From Chthoniobacter flavus (GTDB taxonomy: Bacteria > Verrucomicrobiota > Verrucomicrobiia > Chthoniobacterales > JACTMZ01), in the NCBI GenBank assembly GCA_945878135.1, contig CAMDUL010000001.1, positions 1-64,000 of the forward strand: 64,000 bases of DNA, read 5' to 3'. The position numbers and the translations under genes are program-made. This document shows, one piece after another, positions 9,139 to 16,715 of the stretch. Below the pieces are notes generated by a model that saw only the letters and a program-made list of their open reading frames with translations, was not told where the DNA came from and ran no database searches. Positions within the stretch are counted from its first letter, which is position 1. Each line of letters starts with the position of its first letter.

Positions 9139-10731
9139 ATGTCCAAGCCCAAAGTCCTTGTCTCCGATCCCATCTCGCAAACCGGCGTCGATGCCCTCGC
9201 CGAGGGCGGGCACTTGGACGTGACCTTCAAGCCGGGTCTCCCGCACGAAGAACTGCTCAAGATTATCCCCGAGTATGCCGCGCTGGTCGTGCGCAGTCAG
9301 ACCAAGGTCGGCGCGGATGTCATTGCCGCGGCGAAAAACCTCAAAGCGGTCGGCCGGGCCGGTGTCGGGGTGGACAATGTCGATGTCGACGCCGCCACCA
9401 AACGCGGCATCGTCGTGATGAACACCCCCGGCGGCAACACGGTGTCCACCGCCGAGCACGCTTTCTCCCTCCTCGTTTCGGTCGCCCGCAAAATCCCGCA
9501 GGCCGACGCCAGCGTGAAGTCGGGCCAATGGGACCGCAAAAGTTTCCAGGGCGTCGAACTCAACGGCAAAACCCTCGCCATCCTCGGCATGGGCCGCATC
9601 GGCACCGAAGTGGCCAAGCGCGCCCTCGCCTTCGGTATGCGCGTCCTGGCCTACGATCCTTACCTTTCCGAGGCCCGCGCCAAGACCCTGCAGGTCGAAC
9701 TGGTCGAAAATCTCGAAGACGCCCTCCCTCACGCGGATTTTGTCACCATGCACATGCCGCTGACCGACGAAACCAAGCACATGCTCAATGCCGCCCGGTT
9801 GGCCAAGCTGAAAAAGGGAGCGCGCATCGTCAACTGCGCGCGCGGCGGCCTGATCGACGAGCAAGCCCTCGCCGACGCCCTCGCTTCGGGCCACGTGGCC
9901 GGCGCGGCCATCGACGTCTTCGAGCAGGAACCGCCCGCCGCGGAGAACCCCCTGCGCCACGCGCCCAATGTCGTCTTCACCCCGCACCTCGGCGCCTCCA
10001 CGGCCGAAGCCCAGGAAAGCGTCGGCATCGAAATCGCCCACGCCATCCGCGCCGCCCTCCTCGACGGCACGATCAACAATGCGGTCAACGCCCCGAGCGT
10101 CGACGCCAAGACGCTCGCCATGCTCGGCCCCTACCTCCGCCTCGGCGAGAGCCTCGGACGCTTCGTCTCGCAGATCGCGCCCAAACGCTGCGGCGTCCTG
10201 CGCGTCGTCTACAGCGGCAAAGCGCGCGACCTCGACACCACGCCGATCACCCGCTCCGTGCTCAAAGGCTTCCTCACGCAAATCAGCGGCAACGAGGTCA
10301 ACGAAATCAACGCCCCCGGGTTGGCGCAGAACCTCGGACTCCAGGTCATCGAGTCGCGAGTCAGCGACAGCGCCGAATTCAGCGACCTGATCGAAGTCAT
10401 CGCCGAGGATTCCGGCTCGAAGGCCTCGGTCGCGGGGACATTCTTCGGACCCAAACCACGCGTTGTCGTGGTCAACGGACGCCACATCGAAGCCCAGCCC
10501 GAAGGTGTTCTCCTGCTGCTCGAAAACAAAGACCGTCCCGGCATCGTCGGCCACCTCGGCACGCTGCTCGGCAAGCACCGCGTCAACATCGCCAGCATGT
10601 CGCTCGGACGCGACCAAGCCGGCGGCATGGCCCTCACCGTGCTCAATCTCGACTCGGCGCCCGACGAGCAAGTCATGGAGGAACTTCTCTCCGATCCGGA
10701 TATCGTCAGCGCCCGCACCCTGCGGCTCTGA
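9139..10731 (+). CDS. serA: D-3-phosphoglycerate dehydrogenase
   Basis: First committed step of serine biosynthesis: NAD-dependent oxidation of 3-phosphoglycerate to 3-phosphohydroxypyruvate. The 530-residue product is the long type-I form: substrate domain, Rossmann NAD domain with LGMGRIG at about 149-155, catalytic Arg in 'NCARGGLIDE', Glu in 'DVFEQEPP', His in 'TPHLGAST', an intervening allosteric substrate-binding domain, and a C-terminal ACT domain 'LLLENKDRPGIVGHLGTLLG' for likely serine feedback control. It stands 40 bp downstream of the membrane glycosyltransferase. Confidence 0.97.
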   Translation: MSKPKVLVSDPISQTGVDALAEGGHLDVTFKPGLPHEELLKIIPEYAALVVRSQTKVGADVIAAAKNLKAVGRAGVGVDNVDVDAATKRGIVVMNTPGGNTVSTAEHAFSLLVSVARKIPQADASVKSGQWDRKSFQGVELNGKTLAILGMGRIGTEVAKRALAFGMRVLAYDPYLSEARAKTLQVELVENLEDALPHADFVTMHMPLTDETKHMLNAARLAKLKKGARIVNCARGGLIDEQALADALASGHVAGAAIDVFEQEPPAAENPLRHAPNVVFTPHLGASTAEAQESVGIEIAHAIRAALLDGTINNAVNAPSVDAKTLAMLGPYLRLGESLGRFVSQIAPKRCGVLRVVYSGKARDLDTTPITRSVLKGFLTQISGNEVNEINAPGLAQNLGLQVIESRVSDSAEFSDLIEVIAEDSGSKASVAGTFFGPKPRVVVVNGRHIEAQPEGVLLLLENKDRPGIVGHLGTLLGKHRVNIASMSLGRDQAGGMALTVLNLDSAPDEQVMEELLSDPDIVSARTLRL

Positions 10732-10801
10732 CCCGTCGGCACCCCGGCGCCGCGTCGGGCCTTTCCCCCGGTCCGTCCGGCCCTTACCCTCGGATCCGAC
10801 C

Positions 10802-11443
10802 ATGGAAAACCTCGCCGAATACCTCAAGGTCTTCATCGCCGTCTTTGTCCTCGTCAATCCCCTCGAAGGCATCCCCATCTACCTCGCGCGCACCCAGGGC
10901 CTGTCCAACGCGCAGCGCCTGGCCATCGCCCGCACCACTTCCCTCGCCGTGGCCATCATCCTCTGGGTCGCCCTGGCCGTCGGGCATATTGTTCTGCAAC
11001 TGCTCGGCATCAGCGTCGGGGCCTTCACCCTGGCCGGCGGGATCATCATTTTCCTCATCGCGCTCAAAATGGTCCTCGGTCCCTCCGGCGGCGACCTCGG
11101 CGGCGGCCCGGCCGATGGTAGCTTCGCCATCGTTCCGCTGGCCATTCCGCTCCTGGCCGGACCCGGCCCGATCAGCAGCGTGATCGTCTACGCCAGCAAA
11201 GGGATCACCGGACAAGGCGCCTCGGTGGGCGATGATCTCGTCCTCGCCGGCATCATCCTCGTCGTCGCCCTCGCCACCTTCCTCTCGCTGGCCGTGGCCG
11301 ACCCGGCCCGCCGTCTGCTCGGCGACACCGGGATCAATGTCTTCACCCGCATCGCGGGCATTCTTGTCGCGGCCATCGCGGTCGGACTGGTCCACGAAGG
11401 ACTCGGCCTGCTCTACCCGCAGCTCGCGGGGGCGGGAAACTGA
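10802..11443 (+). CDS. MarC/NAAT-family membrane protein
   Basis: Six-helix integral-membrane protein of the MarC family (213 residues). The N-terminus 'FIAVFVLVNPLEGIPIYLART' carries the conserved NP(x)GxxP motif, followed by 'SVGAFTLAGGIIIFLIALKMVLG', 'VPLAIPLLAGPGPIS' (the family PLAxPxxAGPG motif) and 'IAGILVAAIAVGLVHEGL'. Some members transport neutral amino acids, but most have no proven function. The start at 10802 gives the family N-terminus. The 70-bp gap to serA contains no clear terminator. Confidence 0.92.
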   Translation: MENLAEYLKVFIAVFVLVNPLEGIPIYLARTQGLSNAQRLAIARTTSLAVAIILWVALAVGHIVLQLLGISVGAFTLAGGIIIFLIALKMVLGPSGGDLGGGPADGSFAIVPLAIPLLAGPGPISSVIVYASKGITGQGASVGDDLVLAGIILVVALATFLSLAVADPARRLLGDTGINVFTRIAGILVAAIAVGLVHEGLGLLYPQLAGAGN

Positions 11444-11460
11444 GCGGACGACAGCCGGCC

Positions 11461-12111
11461 TCAGGCCGCCAGCATCGGCTCGCGGATCGACACGGGCTCC
11501 GCCTGGTGCTGCTCACGCGCCTTCCCAGCGGGAGCCGGCGGGATGTTCAGCGACACCACGGCCGGCACCTCGGCCCAGACTTCTTGGCGGGGACGGCCAT
11601 CGTCATTCGCCCGGCGGCGATACGCTTCGATGCGCACGCGCCCGGGTGGACGCAGCCCCACGACCGACTTGAAATCTTTGACCAACCGCCGGCGGTCCGG
11701 CCACAGAAACATGAGGACCAACAAGGCGGACAAAGACACAACGGTCGTGGTCTCGGGCAAGGCCGTGATGGAAAAAGTGAAGCCGAGCCATTCTTTGTCC
11801 AAGGCCCGGAAAACACTCTCGTAGAGGAAAGTGCCCCCCTCTTGGGCCGCCGCGCCGAAATCCCGCAGGGACTTGGTCGTCACGTGCAGCGGGGCAAAGA
11901 CTTCGGCGACGCTGCCGCTGCGCAACACCGTGCCACCCGATAGACTGAGATTGGCGCCAGAGCCTCCCAAGTCGTGACTGAGGTAGGACCGCGCCGTTTC
12001 CGGCCCCGCCGCCCCGACGACTGTGCCGGCCAGCAAGTAAATGACCGCAGCGCCGAAAAAAACAGCCCTCTTCTTCAGAGCAGCACGGCAGAATGGCAGG
12101 TGGGTATTCAC
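11461..12111 (-). CDS. Small exported protein with PEP-CTERM-like segment and extended tail
   Basis: Function unknown. The 216-residue product has an N-terminal signal (VFFGAAVIYLLAGTVVGAA), a short beta-rich section including 'NLSLSGGTVLRSGSVAEVFAPL', and a sorting-signal-like segment 'ALPETTTVVSLSALLVLMFLWPDRRR', in which PET replaces PEP. After the basic cluster it continues with 'VKDFKSVVGLRPPGRVRIEA', shared with the PEP-CTERM protein at 13373-15661, and a further hydrophilic extension. It resembles that larger protein with its central beta-helix removed. It is tail-to-tail with the MarC gene, 17 bp apart. Confidence 0.7.
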   Translation of the reverse strand: MNTHLPFCRAALKKRAVFFGAAVIYLLAGTVVGAAGPETARSYLSHDLGGSGANLSLSGGTVLRSGSVAEVFAPLHVTTKSLRDFGAAAQEGGTFLYESVFRALDKEWLGFTFSITALPETTTVVSLSALLVLMFLWPDRRRLVKDFKSVVGLRPPGRVRIEAYRRRANDDGRPRQEVWAEVPAVVSLNIPPAPAGKAREQHQAEPVSIREPMLAA

Positions 12112-12524
12112 GCGTTAAAATGACTCGGGCAAGGACCCCGATCGGACTCCCAGCGGGGGAGGAAGGTGCGCCGACCAAGAAGCGAAAATTTAGGCATAAT
12201 TCGCAAAATGGCAACAAATTTCCGTCGAAAAAATTGCGCCCCGGGCCGGCCACCGCCCGCCCTGTTGGCTGTATTTTGCGCGAAGGTTTTCATCAGAATT
12301 CAACATAAAAAACAGCAAGTGCCGTGCCAGATACCCGCGATTCTCTTCCCATCTGAGGCCGCCGCCTTCGCAGACTGATTCAAGTGCATGGATCCGGCTG
12401 AGCGTCGCCCCTGACTTTGCCTCAGGGGACCGCAATGGGCCAGAGATCGCTGGAGCGAACTCTGTTTGGTGCGAGCGCCTCTCGCATCAACACCCGGTGC
12501 GGTCGGTGGACGCAGCCGAGCCGC
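12112..12524. other. Non-coding stretch upstream of the small PEP-CTERM gene
   Basis: No credible gene. The part near 12180-12310 is AT-richer than its surroundings. One perfect hairpin is visible, CCCCTGA (12408-12414) with TCAGGGG (12422-12428) around a 7-nt loop; it lacks a T-tract. The remainder shows nothing I can interpret. Confidence 0.5.
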
Positions 12525-12559
12525 TTGACCGCAGGCCGCATGTGACACATAGTGCACAT
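12525..12559 (+). promoter_or_regulatory. Promoter/operator of PIN toxin-antitoxin pair 1
   Basis: A TTGACC hexamer (12525-12530), a 17-nt spacer and CATAGT (12548-12553) form a plausible sigma-70 promoter. The perfect dyad ATGTG-A-CACAT (12540-12550) and the palindrome GTGCAC (12552-12557) overlap the -10 and run to the ATG, as expected for autorepression by an antitoxin. Inferred from position and symmetry only. Confidence 0.5.
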
Positions 12560-12796
12560 ATGGCCACCATCACTATACGCGAATTGCACATGAAAACCGG
12601 GCACTGGGTGCGGGCCGCCGCTCGCGGTCGCAACGGGGTGCTTGTTCTCGATCGAGGGCGTCCGGCCGCACGGCTGTTGCCCGCGGAGGAGGAGATTTCC
12701 ACCCCGTTCGCCCGGCGCAAGCTGGTGCGCGGCTTTGAACAACTGCCATCTGTTCACGTAGATTCCGCCCGACTTCTCGAGGAGGACCGGCGCTGA
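12560..12796 (+). CDS. Phd/YefM-type antitoxin
   Basis: Probable antitoxin of a type II toxin-antitoxin pair, binding the PIN toxin encoded next and repressing its own promoter. The 78-residue product begins 'MATITIRELHMKTGHWVRAAARG' and contains 'VLVLDRGRPAARLLP', matching the Phd/prevent-host-death fold in which an N-terminal DNA-binding region precedes 'v.vt.rGrpvA.l.p'. The C-terminal 'RGFEQLPS...LLEEDRR' is the usual toxin-wrapping helix. The start was chosen at the Phd N-terminus; a longer reading from 12497 adds unconserved residues. Its TGA overlaps the toxin's proposed CTG start. Confidence 0.85.
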   Translation: MATITIRELHMKTGHWVRAAARGRNGVLVLDRGRPAARLLPAEEEISTPFARRKLVRGFEQLPSVHVDSARLLEEDRR

Positions 12797-13227
12797 CCTA
12801 CTACGACACTGCTTACTTGGCCAAGTGCTACCTGCGGGAACCCGGCAGTGAAGTCGTTCGTCAACACGCGGCGACCGCGGGAAGGATCGCCTGCTGCGAA
12901 ACCGGCCGTGTGGAATTGGCGGCGGTGTTTCACCGTCACCTGCGTGAAGGCCGACTGAGCGCGCGGGAATACCGTGTCGCCTTGCAACAATTTGAGTCGG
13001 ATTTGGAAGCTGGCGTGTGGCGCTGGCTGCCGCTCGACACGCCAATCCTCCTCGAGGCCCAGAAGAGTTTCGACGGACTGTCCGCGAAATATTTTCTGCG
13101 CGGCGCCGATGCCATGCATCTCGCTTGCGCCCGCGCCAACGGCTTCCGCGAGGTTTTCACCAATGACCGGCACATGCTCGCCGCCTGTCCAGCCTTCGGC
13201 CTGAAAGGCCGCAACATTATCGCCTGA
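12793..13227 (+). CDS. PIN-domain VapC-like toxin (probable CTG start)
   Basis: Predicted Mg-dependent RNase toxin, about 144 residues. In frame before the first TTG (12817) the sequence reads TYYDTAYLAKCYL, the conserved PIN opening whose Asp is catalytic. Later acidic positions are in 'CCETGRVELAAV', 'GADAMHLACARA' and 'FTNDRHM'. No ATG, GTG or TTG occurs in frame between an upstream stop (12736) and 12793, leaving CTG at 12793, which overlaps the antitoxin stop as CTGA. A TTG 12817 start would delete the catalytic Asp, so CTG initiation with translational coupling is the most economical reading. Confidence 0.8.
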   Translation: MTYYDTAYLAKCYLREPGSEVVRQHAATAGRIACCETGRVELAAVFHRHLREGRLSAREYRVALQQFESDLEAGVWRWLPLDTPILLEAQKSFDGLSAKYFLRGADAMHLACARANGFREVFTNDRHMLAACPAFGLKGRNIIA

Positions 13228-13300
13228 TCGAGCGTTCCACCGGCCCGGCGCATGAAAGGCCGATAGCGACGCTGGATGAGGAAGGTTGCTACAACTCCAG

Positions 13301-13347
13301 CTGACAACTGGCTACTGACCACTGACAACTGCGGCGTATAACGCCGC
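13301..13347. repeat. CTGACAACTG direct repeat and GCGGCGT hairpin
   Basis: CTGACAACTG occurs at 13301-13310 and 13322-13331, separated by related CTACTGACC sequence. It is followed immediately by the perfect inverted repeat GCGGCGT-ATA-ACGCCGC (13331-13347). It lies between the toxin gene and the 3' end of the large PEP-CTERM gene, so it may be a dispersed intergenic repeat or a weak bidirectional terminator. Confidence 0.55.
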
Positions 13348-13372
13348 CCCACCCGCTACAACCGCAAGGCGG

Positions 13373-15661
13373 CTACGCACGCCGATACGCTTCGATGCGC
13401 TCGCGACCGGTCGGACGCAGACCAAGGATAGACTTGATGTCCTTGATCATCCGACGCCGCACCGGCCAGAGAAACATGGCCAACAAACCGGCCGCCGCCA
13501 CATAGGTCGAGGGCTCGGGAATGGCGGTGATGGTGAAGTAACTTCCCTCGGTGCTGGTAGTGTAACCGTTGCTAAAAGAAAACTGCGCCAAGTTGCCACT
13601 GTTGAAGTTTGAGGAAAGGAACTGAAGTTTGTTGCCCACCGAGAAATTATCCACGGTGACTGTTGAACTACCACTGTTGCTATATGTCTGAAACTGGAGC
13701 GTTCCGGCGACCGCAGCCCCGCTCCCGAAATCCAAAGTTGATGCGCCGCTGATTGTAAGATTGCCAAATGTTTCGTTCACGCCGCTGGCGCGCTGGATCG
13801 TGCCGCCGGACAAGGACACCGTGGCAGTGTTGCTCACTTGATCACTCTGCGAAATCAGAAGCTTGGCATCGTTGGCCACGCTGACCGACGCGGTTGAGCC
13901 GGCTGCTGAGCCTGACGAGGCATTGAGATCGAGCACGCCCGAGCTCACGACTGTCGCGCCGGCGTAACTATTGTTCCCGCTCAAAGTGACTGTTCCTGAT
14001 CCCGTTTTGGTCAGTCCACCAGCGCCGCTCAGCGCGCCGGTCGAGAAGGTCACGTTGCGACCGCTGCCCGCGTTGAAGTTCGCCGTCTTTTCCAGAGCGA
14101 TATTGCCCGTAAAAGTGTTGTCTTCAGTCGTGCTGTCGCTGCCGATAGTGAGGGCTGTGGTATTGTTGCCTTGGATGGTGATCGGATTGGCGATGGTCCG
14201 GCCCCCGATCGCATAAAGCGCAGCAGTGCCAGCGCCCGAGACGCCAGAACCGAGATCGATAGTTTTATTGGTCGCTCCCCCGGCACTATTGTGAGCGAGA
14301 TAAACGGTGCCTTGATCGACATAAATCGTATTGCCACCAGTGGGGTTGAAACCGCTGTTGTCGCCGCTCAGGGTCAAAGCGCCTGAGCCTTGCTTGAGGA
14401 GGTCAGAGTTACCAGTTCCACTGATTTGGCCGGCAACTGTTACGCCGGAACCTCCGCTGATAGTTAGGCGATTGCCGCCCAGGGCTGTGTTGCCGGAGAG
14501 AGTTAAGGTTCCCGATGCTACAACCACAGATGAAGCTGAGCCAAGCGTGACTCCTCCCTGCCACGTGTTGTCGTTGGCTGTATTGCGCAACGCCCCACCA
14601 CTCGAGATACCCGTTCCGTTTATAGTAAGGGCCTCAGCGTCCACTGTAATGCCTCCACTCAATTCAATCGCCCCGCCACTCGTCACGCTCACTCCTCCAG
14701 CCGTGGTTCCGAACGCGTTGGCATGGCTGGCGCGAGCAGTAGCATTTGCATTGACGGTCGTCGCACCCGTGTAGGTGTTTTGCTGATTAAGCACGACGGC
14801 AGATCCAGAGTCGCCACCGATGAAGACAGCGTTGGCTACGGGAGTGCTTGTTGAATTTGCCGCCAACCCGTCTGACACAACGCCTGGGGTGTAAGTAGTC
14901 CCATTCGCGCCAACGTAGCCTAGTTCGACCGTGCCAGTATCAGCAAGGCTAGCGTTCTTCCAAAACGAATTAGCGTTGCTGTCGCCAAAAGTGTAAATGG
15001 AGAAGCTATCTATCGAGCCGCCACTCGCTGCCATGGTGTTGTTGTAGTACCAAGTTCCGCCGACCTGCGCATCGAAGGTGGTGCTGGAGGTAATCTTAAT
15101 CACAAAGGTTCTGTCAGCATTGGCACCCAAGCCGGAATCACGCGCAGTTCCACCGTTGTAAATCATCCAGTTTCCAGTGCTGTCGAGTTGAAAGCGGGCT
15201 TCAGTCGTGTTGTCGGTTGAAGAGAAAAAGTTCGCGTAAGTTGTGCTGTCACGGAAAGAAATGCCCAGGTAACCGCCCGCGCTTGGATTAGCACTTGTGA
15301 AGCCGGTTATCGTAAAAGTATCACCGACTTGCAACGGGCGCGAGGCAGCGTTTTCGTCCGCGCCGTTAATGGTGAAGGTGCGGAAAGCGGCTGCACCAGG
15401 GGTGTTGCCGAAACTGCCACCATTGGCATAGTTGGCGAGTTCGACAGCCCCATTGTTGTAAGTGCCAGAATACGGCGGATTATTGTTCTTTTCGTTAATC
15501 AGGCTGTTAAAATTCTCCGTCTGCGTCGTGTAGTTCTCGGTCGCCGCATGGACTCCAGTGTGAGCGACAACAATAGCAACAAACGCAGCGATGTTGGTCG
15601 TGCAACGTACGCTGAGACGCAGCGACTTTTTGGTTACGTGAAACGCAAGTGGGGTGTTCAT
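13373..15661 (-). CDS. Autotransporter-like beta-helix protein with extended PEP-CTERM tail
   Basis: Predicted exported, surface-sorted protein of 762 residues. A signal peptide (NIAAFVAIVVAHTGVHA) is followed by about 200 residues of jelly-roll-like sequence ('GISFRDSTTYANFFSS', 'DRTFVIKITSSTTFDAQVGG'), then autotransporter-associated repeats of the kind 'GGLTKTGSGTVTLSGNNSYAG'. At the end comes the PEP-CTERM signal 'AIPEPSTYVAAAGLLAMFLW' plus RRR, then an extra 24-residue tail with GLRPTGRERIEAYRRA. Exosortase recognition of PEP-CTERM proteins is established for the family; no exosortase is in this window. The start 15661 is chosen for signal-peptide placement. Confidence 0.85.
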   Translation of the reverse strand: MNTPLAFHVTKKSLRLSVRCTTNIAAFVAIVVAHTGVHAATENYTTQTENFNSLINEKNNNPPYSGTYNNGAVELANYANGGSFGNTPGAAAFRTFTINGADENAASRPLQVGDTFTITGFTSANPSAGGYLGISFRDSTTYANFFSSTDNTTEARFQLDSTGNWMIYNGGTARDSGLGANADRTFVIKITSSTTFDAQVGGTWYYNNTMAASGGSIDSFSIYTFGDSNANSFWKNASLADTGTVELGYVGANGTTYTPGVVSDGLAANSTSTPVANAVFIGGDSGSAVVLNQQNTYTGATTVNANATARASHANAFGTTAGGVSVTSGGAIELSGGITVDAEALTINGTGISSGGALRNTANDNTWQGGVTLGSASSVVVASGTLTLSGNTALGGNRLTISGGSGVTVAGQISGTGNSDLLKQGSGALTLSGDNSGFNPTGGNTIYVDQGTVYLAHNSAGGATNKTIDLGSGVSGAGTAALYAIGGRTIANPITIQGNNTTALTIGSDSTTEDNTFTGNIALEKTANFNAGSGRNVTFSTGALSGAGGLTKTGSGTVTLSGNNSYAGATVVSSGVLDLNASSGSAAGSTASVSVANDAKLLISQSDQVSNTATVSLSGGTIQRASGVNETFGNLTISGASTLDFGSGAAVAGTLQFQTYSNSGSSTVTVDNFSVGNKLQFLSSNFNSGNLAQFSFSNGYTTSTEGSYFTITAIPEPSTYVAAAGLLAMFLWPVRRRMIKDIKSILGLRPTGRERIEAYRRA

Positions 15662-15990
15662 GGTGGGGAGACCAGTCTGAAGTTGTTGGGTGGTAGTGGG
15701 GGGAGATCCAATTGCAGGATTCTGGTTCCACATAGTCACAATTCCGTAACCTCGCAAGCAAAAAAATCAGCGTTCTTTTTGGCGGGTCCGAGACCCCCAT
15801 TTCGCCCCCCTTTCGATCCGCGAACTGCGGACTGATTCTATTGTTAGTCTCTACCTATAAACAACTTACCTGACCCAACTACCCGAAGGCTGCAGCCTGA
15901 CCAACAACCTCCGATTTTAGTTTGCTCCTCGAGCCGGCAGGCCCTGCGCGGCCACAGGGTGAATTCCGGCTCGAGCTCGCCGGAGACCAT
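15662..15990. other. Intergenic region upstream of the large PEP-CTERM gene
   Basis: No supported gene. It must contain the promoter of the minus-strand PEP-CTERM gene, but I cannot point to a confident -35/-10. The part 15760-15880 is AT-richer than average. A nested stem-loop at 15928-15975 is listed separately. Confidence 0.45.
15928..15975. repeat. Nested inverted repeat (REP-like stem-loop)
   Basis: Perfect outer arms CTCGAGCCGG (15928-15937) and CCGGCTCGAG (15966-15975) enclose inner arms CCCTG (15942-15946) and CAGGG (15955-15959). It sits just upstream of the promoter of the second toxin-antitoxin pair and has no T-tract. Confidence 0.6.
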
Positions 15991-16025
15991 TTGACATTCA
16001 TGCACGTTCGTGCATTTACATTCAT
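15991..16025 (+). promoter_or_regulatory. Promoter/operator of PIN toxin-antitoxin pair 2
   Basis: A perfect TTGACA (15991-15996) is followed by the perfect dyad ATGCACG-TT-CGTGCAT (16000-16015) and then AT-rich sequence up to the ATG at 16026. The -10 is unclear (TACATT at 16017-16022 would need a long spacer). The dyad position directly after the -35 suits autorepression by the antitoxin; this is inference. Confidence 0.55.
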
Positions 16026-16262
16026 ATGGCCACGAAGACCATCACCCTGGAAATTGATGCCTACGAGCGGCTGAAGAGGGCCAAACGGACGCCCCGGGAG
16101 TCTTTTTCCGAGGTGGTTCGGCGGCTGCCCATGCCGGCGGGTGCGATCACCGCCGGACAATACCTCGCCTTGGCCCGCGAACGCGGAGCTTTGCTCACCG
16201 GGGACGACGCCCGCGCGATCGACGAACTCAACCTGACGGACCAACCGCCGCACATTCCGTGA
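16026..16262 (+). CDS. VapB-type antitoxin
   Basis: Antitoxin partner of the PIN toxin encoded next. The 78-residue product begins 'MATKTITLEIDAYERLKRAKRTPRESFSEVVRRL', matching the VapB antitoxin family of ribbon-helix-helix-like proteins ('i.l..e.ay..L...k....SfsevI..L'). The C-terminus is a short toxin-binding extension. The stop overlaps the toxin start as GTGA. It is unrelated to the Phd-type antitoxin 3.4 kb upstream, so the two pairs are separate acquisitions rather than a duplication. Confidence 0.85.
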   Translation: MATKTITLEIDAYERLKRAKRTPRESFSEVVRRLPMPAGAITAGQYLALARERGALLTGDDARAIDELNLTDQPPHIP

Positions 16263-16648
16263 TCTTGGACTCCACATTTCTGGTCGATTTCGAGCGCGAG
16301 GTCGCGCGTCGCAGCGCCGGGCCGGCTACGCGGTTTATGCAAACACGCTCCGACGAGGAGCTTTGCATCACTTTCACCATCGCCGGCGAGTTGGCCGCGG
16401 GGGAGTCGATGGGCCGCGACCGCGCCAAGTGGGAGACTTTCATCCGACCCTTCCGCTTTCTCGGTTACAATGATGAAGTTGCCTGGCGTTTCGGTGAGAT
16501 CTTTCGCGAGCTGCGGCGCAAAGGATCGCTCATCGGCGCCAACGACATGTGGATCGCCGCCGCGGCCCTGGCCAACGACCAACCGCTCGTCACGCGCAAC
16601 GCCGACGAATTCCGGCGCGTGGCCAGCCTGGAAGTCTTGTCGTATTGA
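16259..16648 (+). CDS. VapC-type PIN-domain toxin
   Basis: Predicted Mg-dependent ribonuclease toxin, 129 residues. PIN acidic residues are visible at D4 ('ILDSTFLVDFE'), in 'TIAGELAAGE' (Glu), and in 'GANDMWIAAAALANDQPLVTRNADEF', where the Asp of GANDxW and the TRNxxxF block are typical VapC signatures. GTG start at 16259, overlapping the antitoxin TGA by 4 nt, which ties toxin translation to antitoxin translation. No sign of inactivation. Confidence 0.92.
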   Translation: MILDSTFLVDFEREVARRSAGPATRFMQTRSDEELCITFTIAGELAAGESMGRDRAKWETFIRPFRFLGYNDEVAWRFGEIFRELRRKGSLIGANDMWIAAAALANDQPLVTRNADEFRRVASLEVLSY

Positions 16649-16715
16649 ATCCGGCCGTTGCGCCAAGGCGCGGAGCTAAAATTTAGCGGCGGCGTCCCCC
16701 GCCCCTGAAACTATT

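Noticed and set aside
12093-12308. Small plus-strand reading of 71 residues in the 12.1-12.3 kb gap
   Set aside because: No homology-like pattern, no ribosome site, basic low-complexity composition, and it overlaps other equally weak readings on both strands.
15329-15835. 168-residue plus-strand reading opposite the start of the large PEP-CTERM gene
   Set aside because: Antisense to the signal peptide and N-terminal domain of a convincing protein; no recognisable features of its own.
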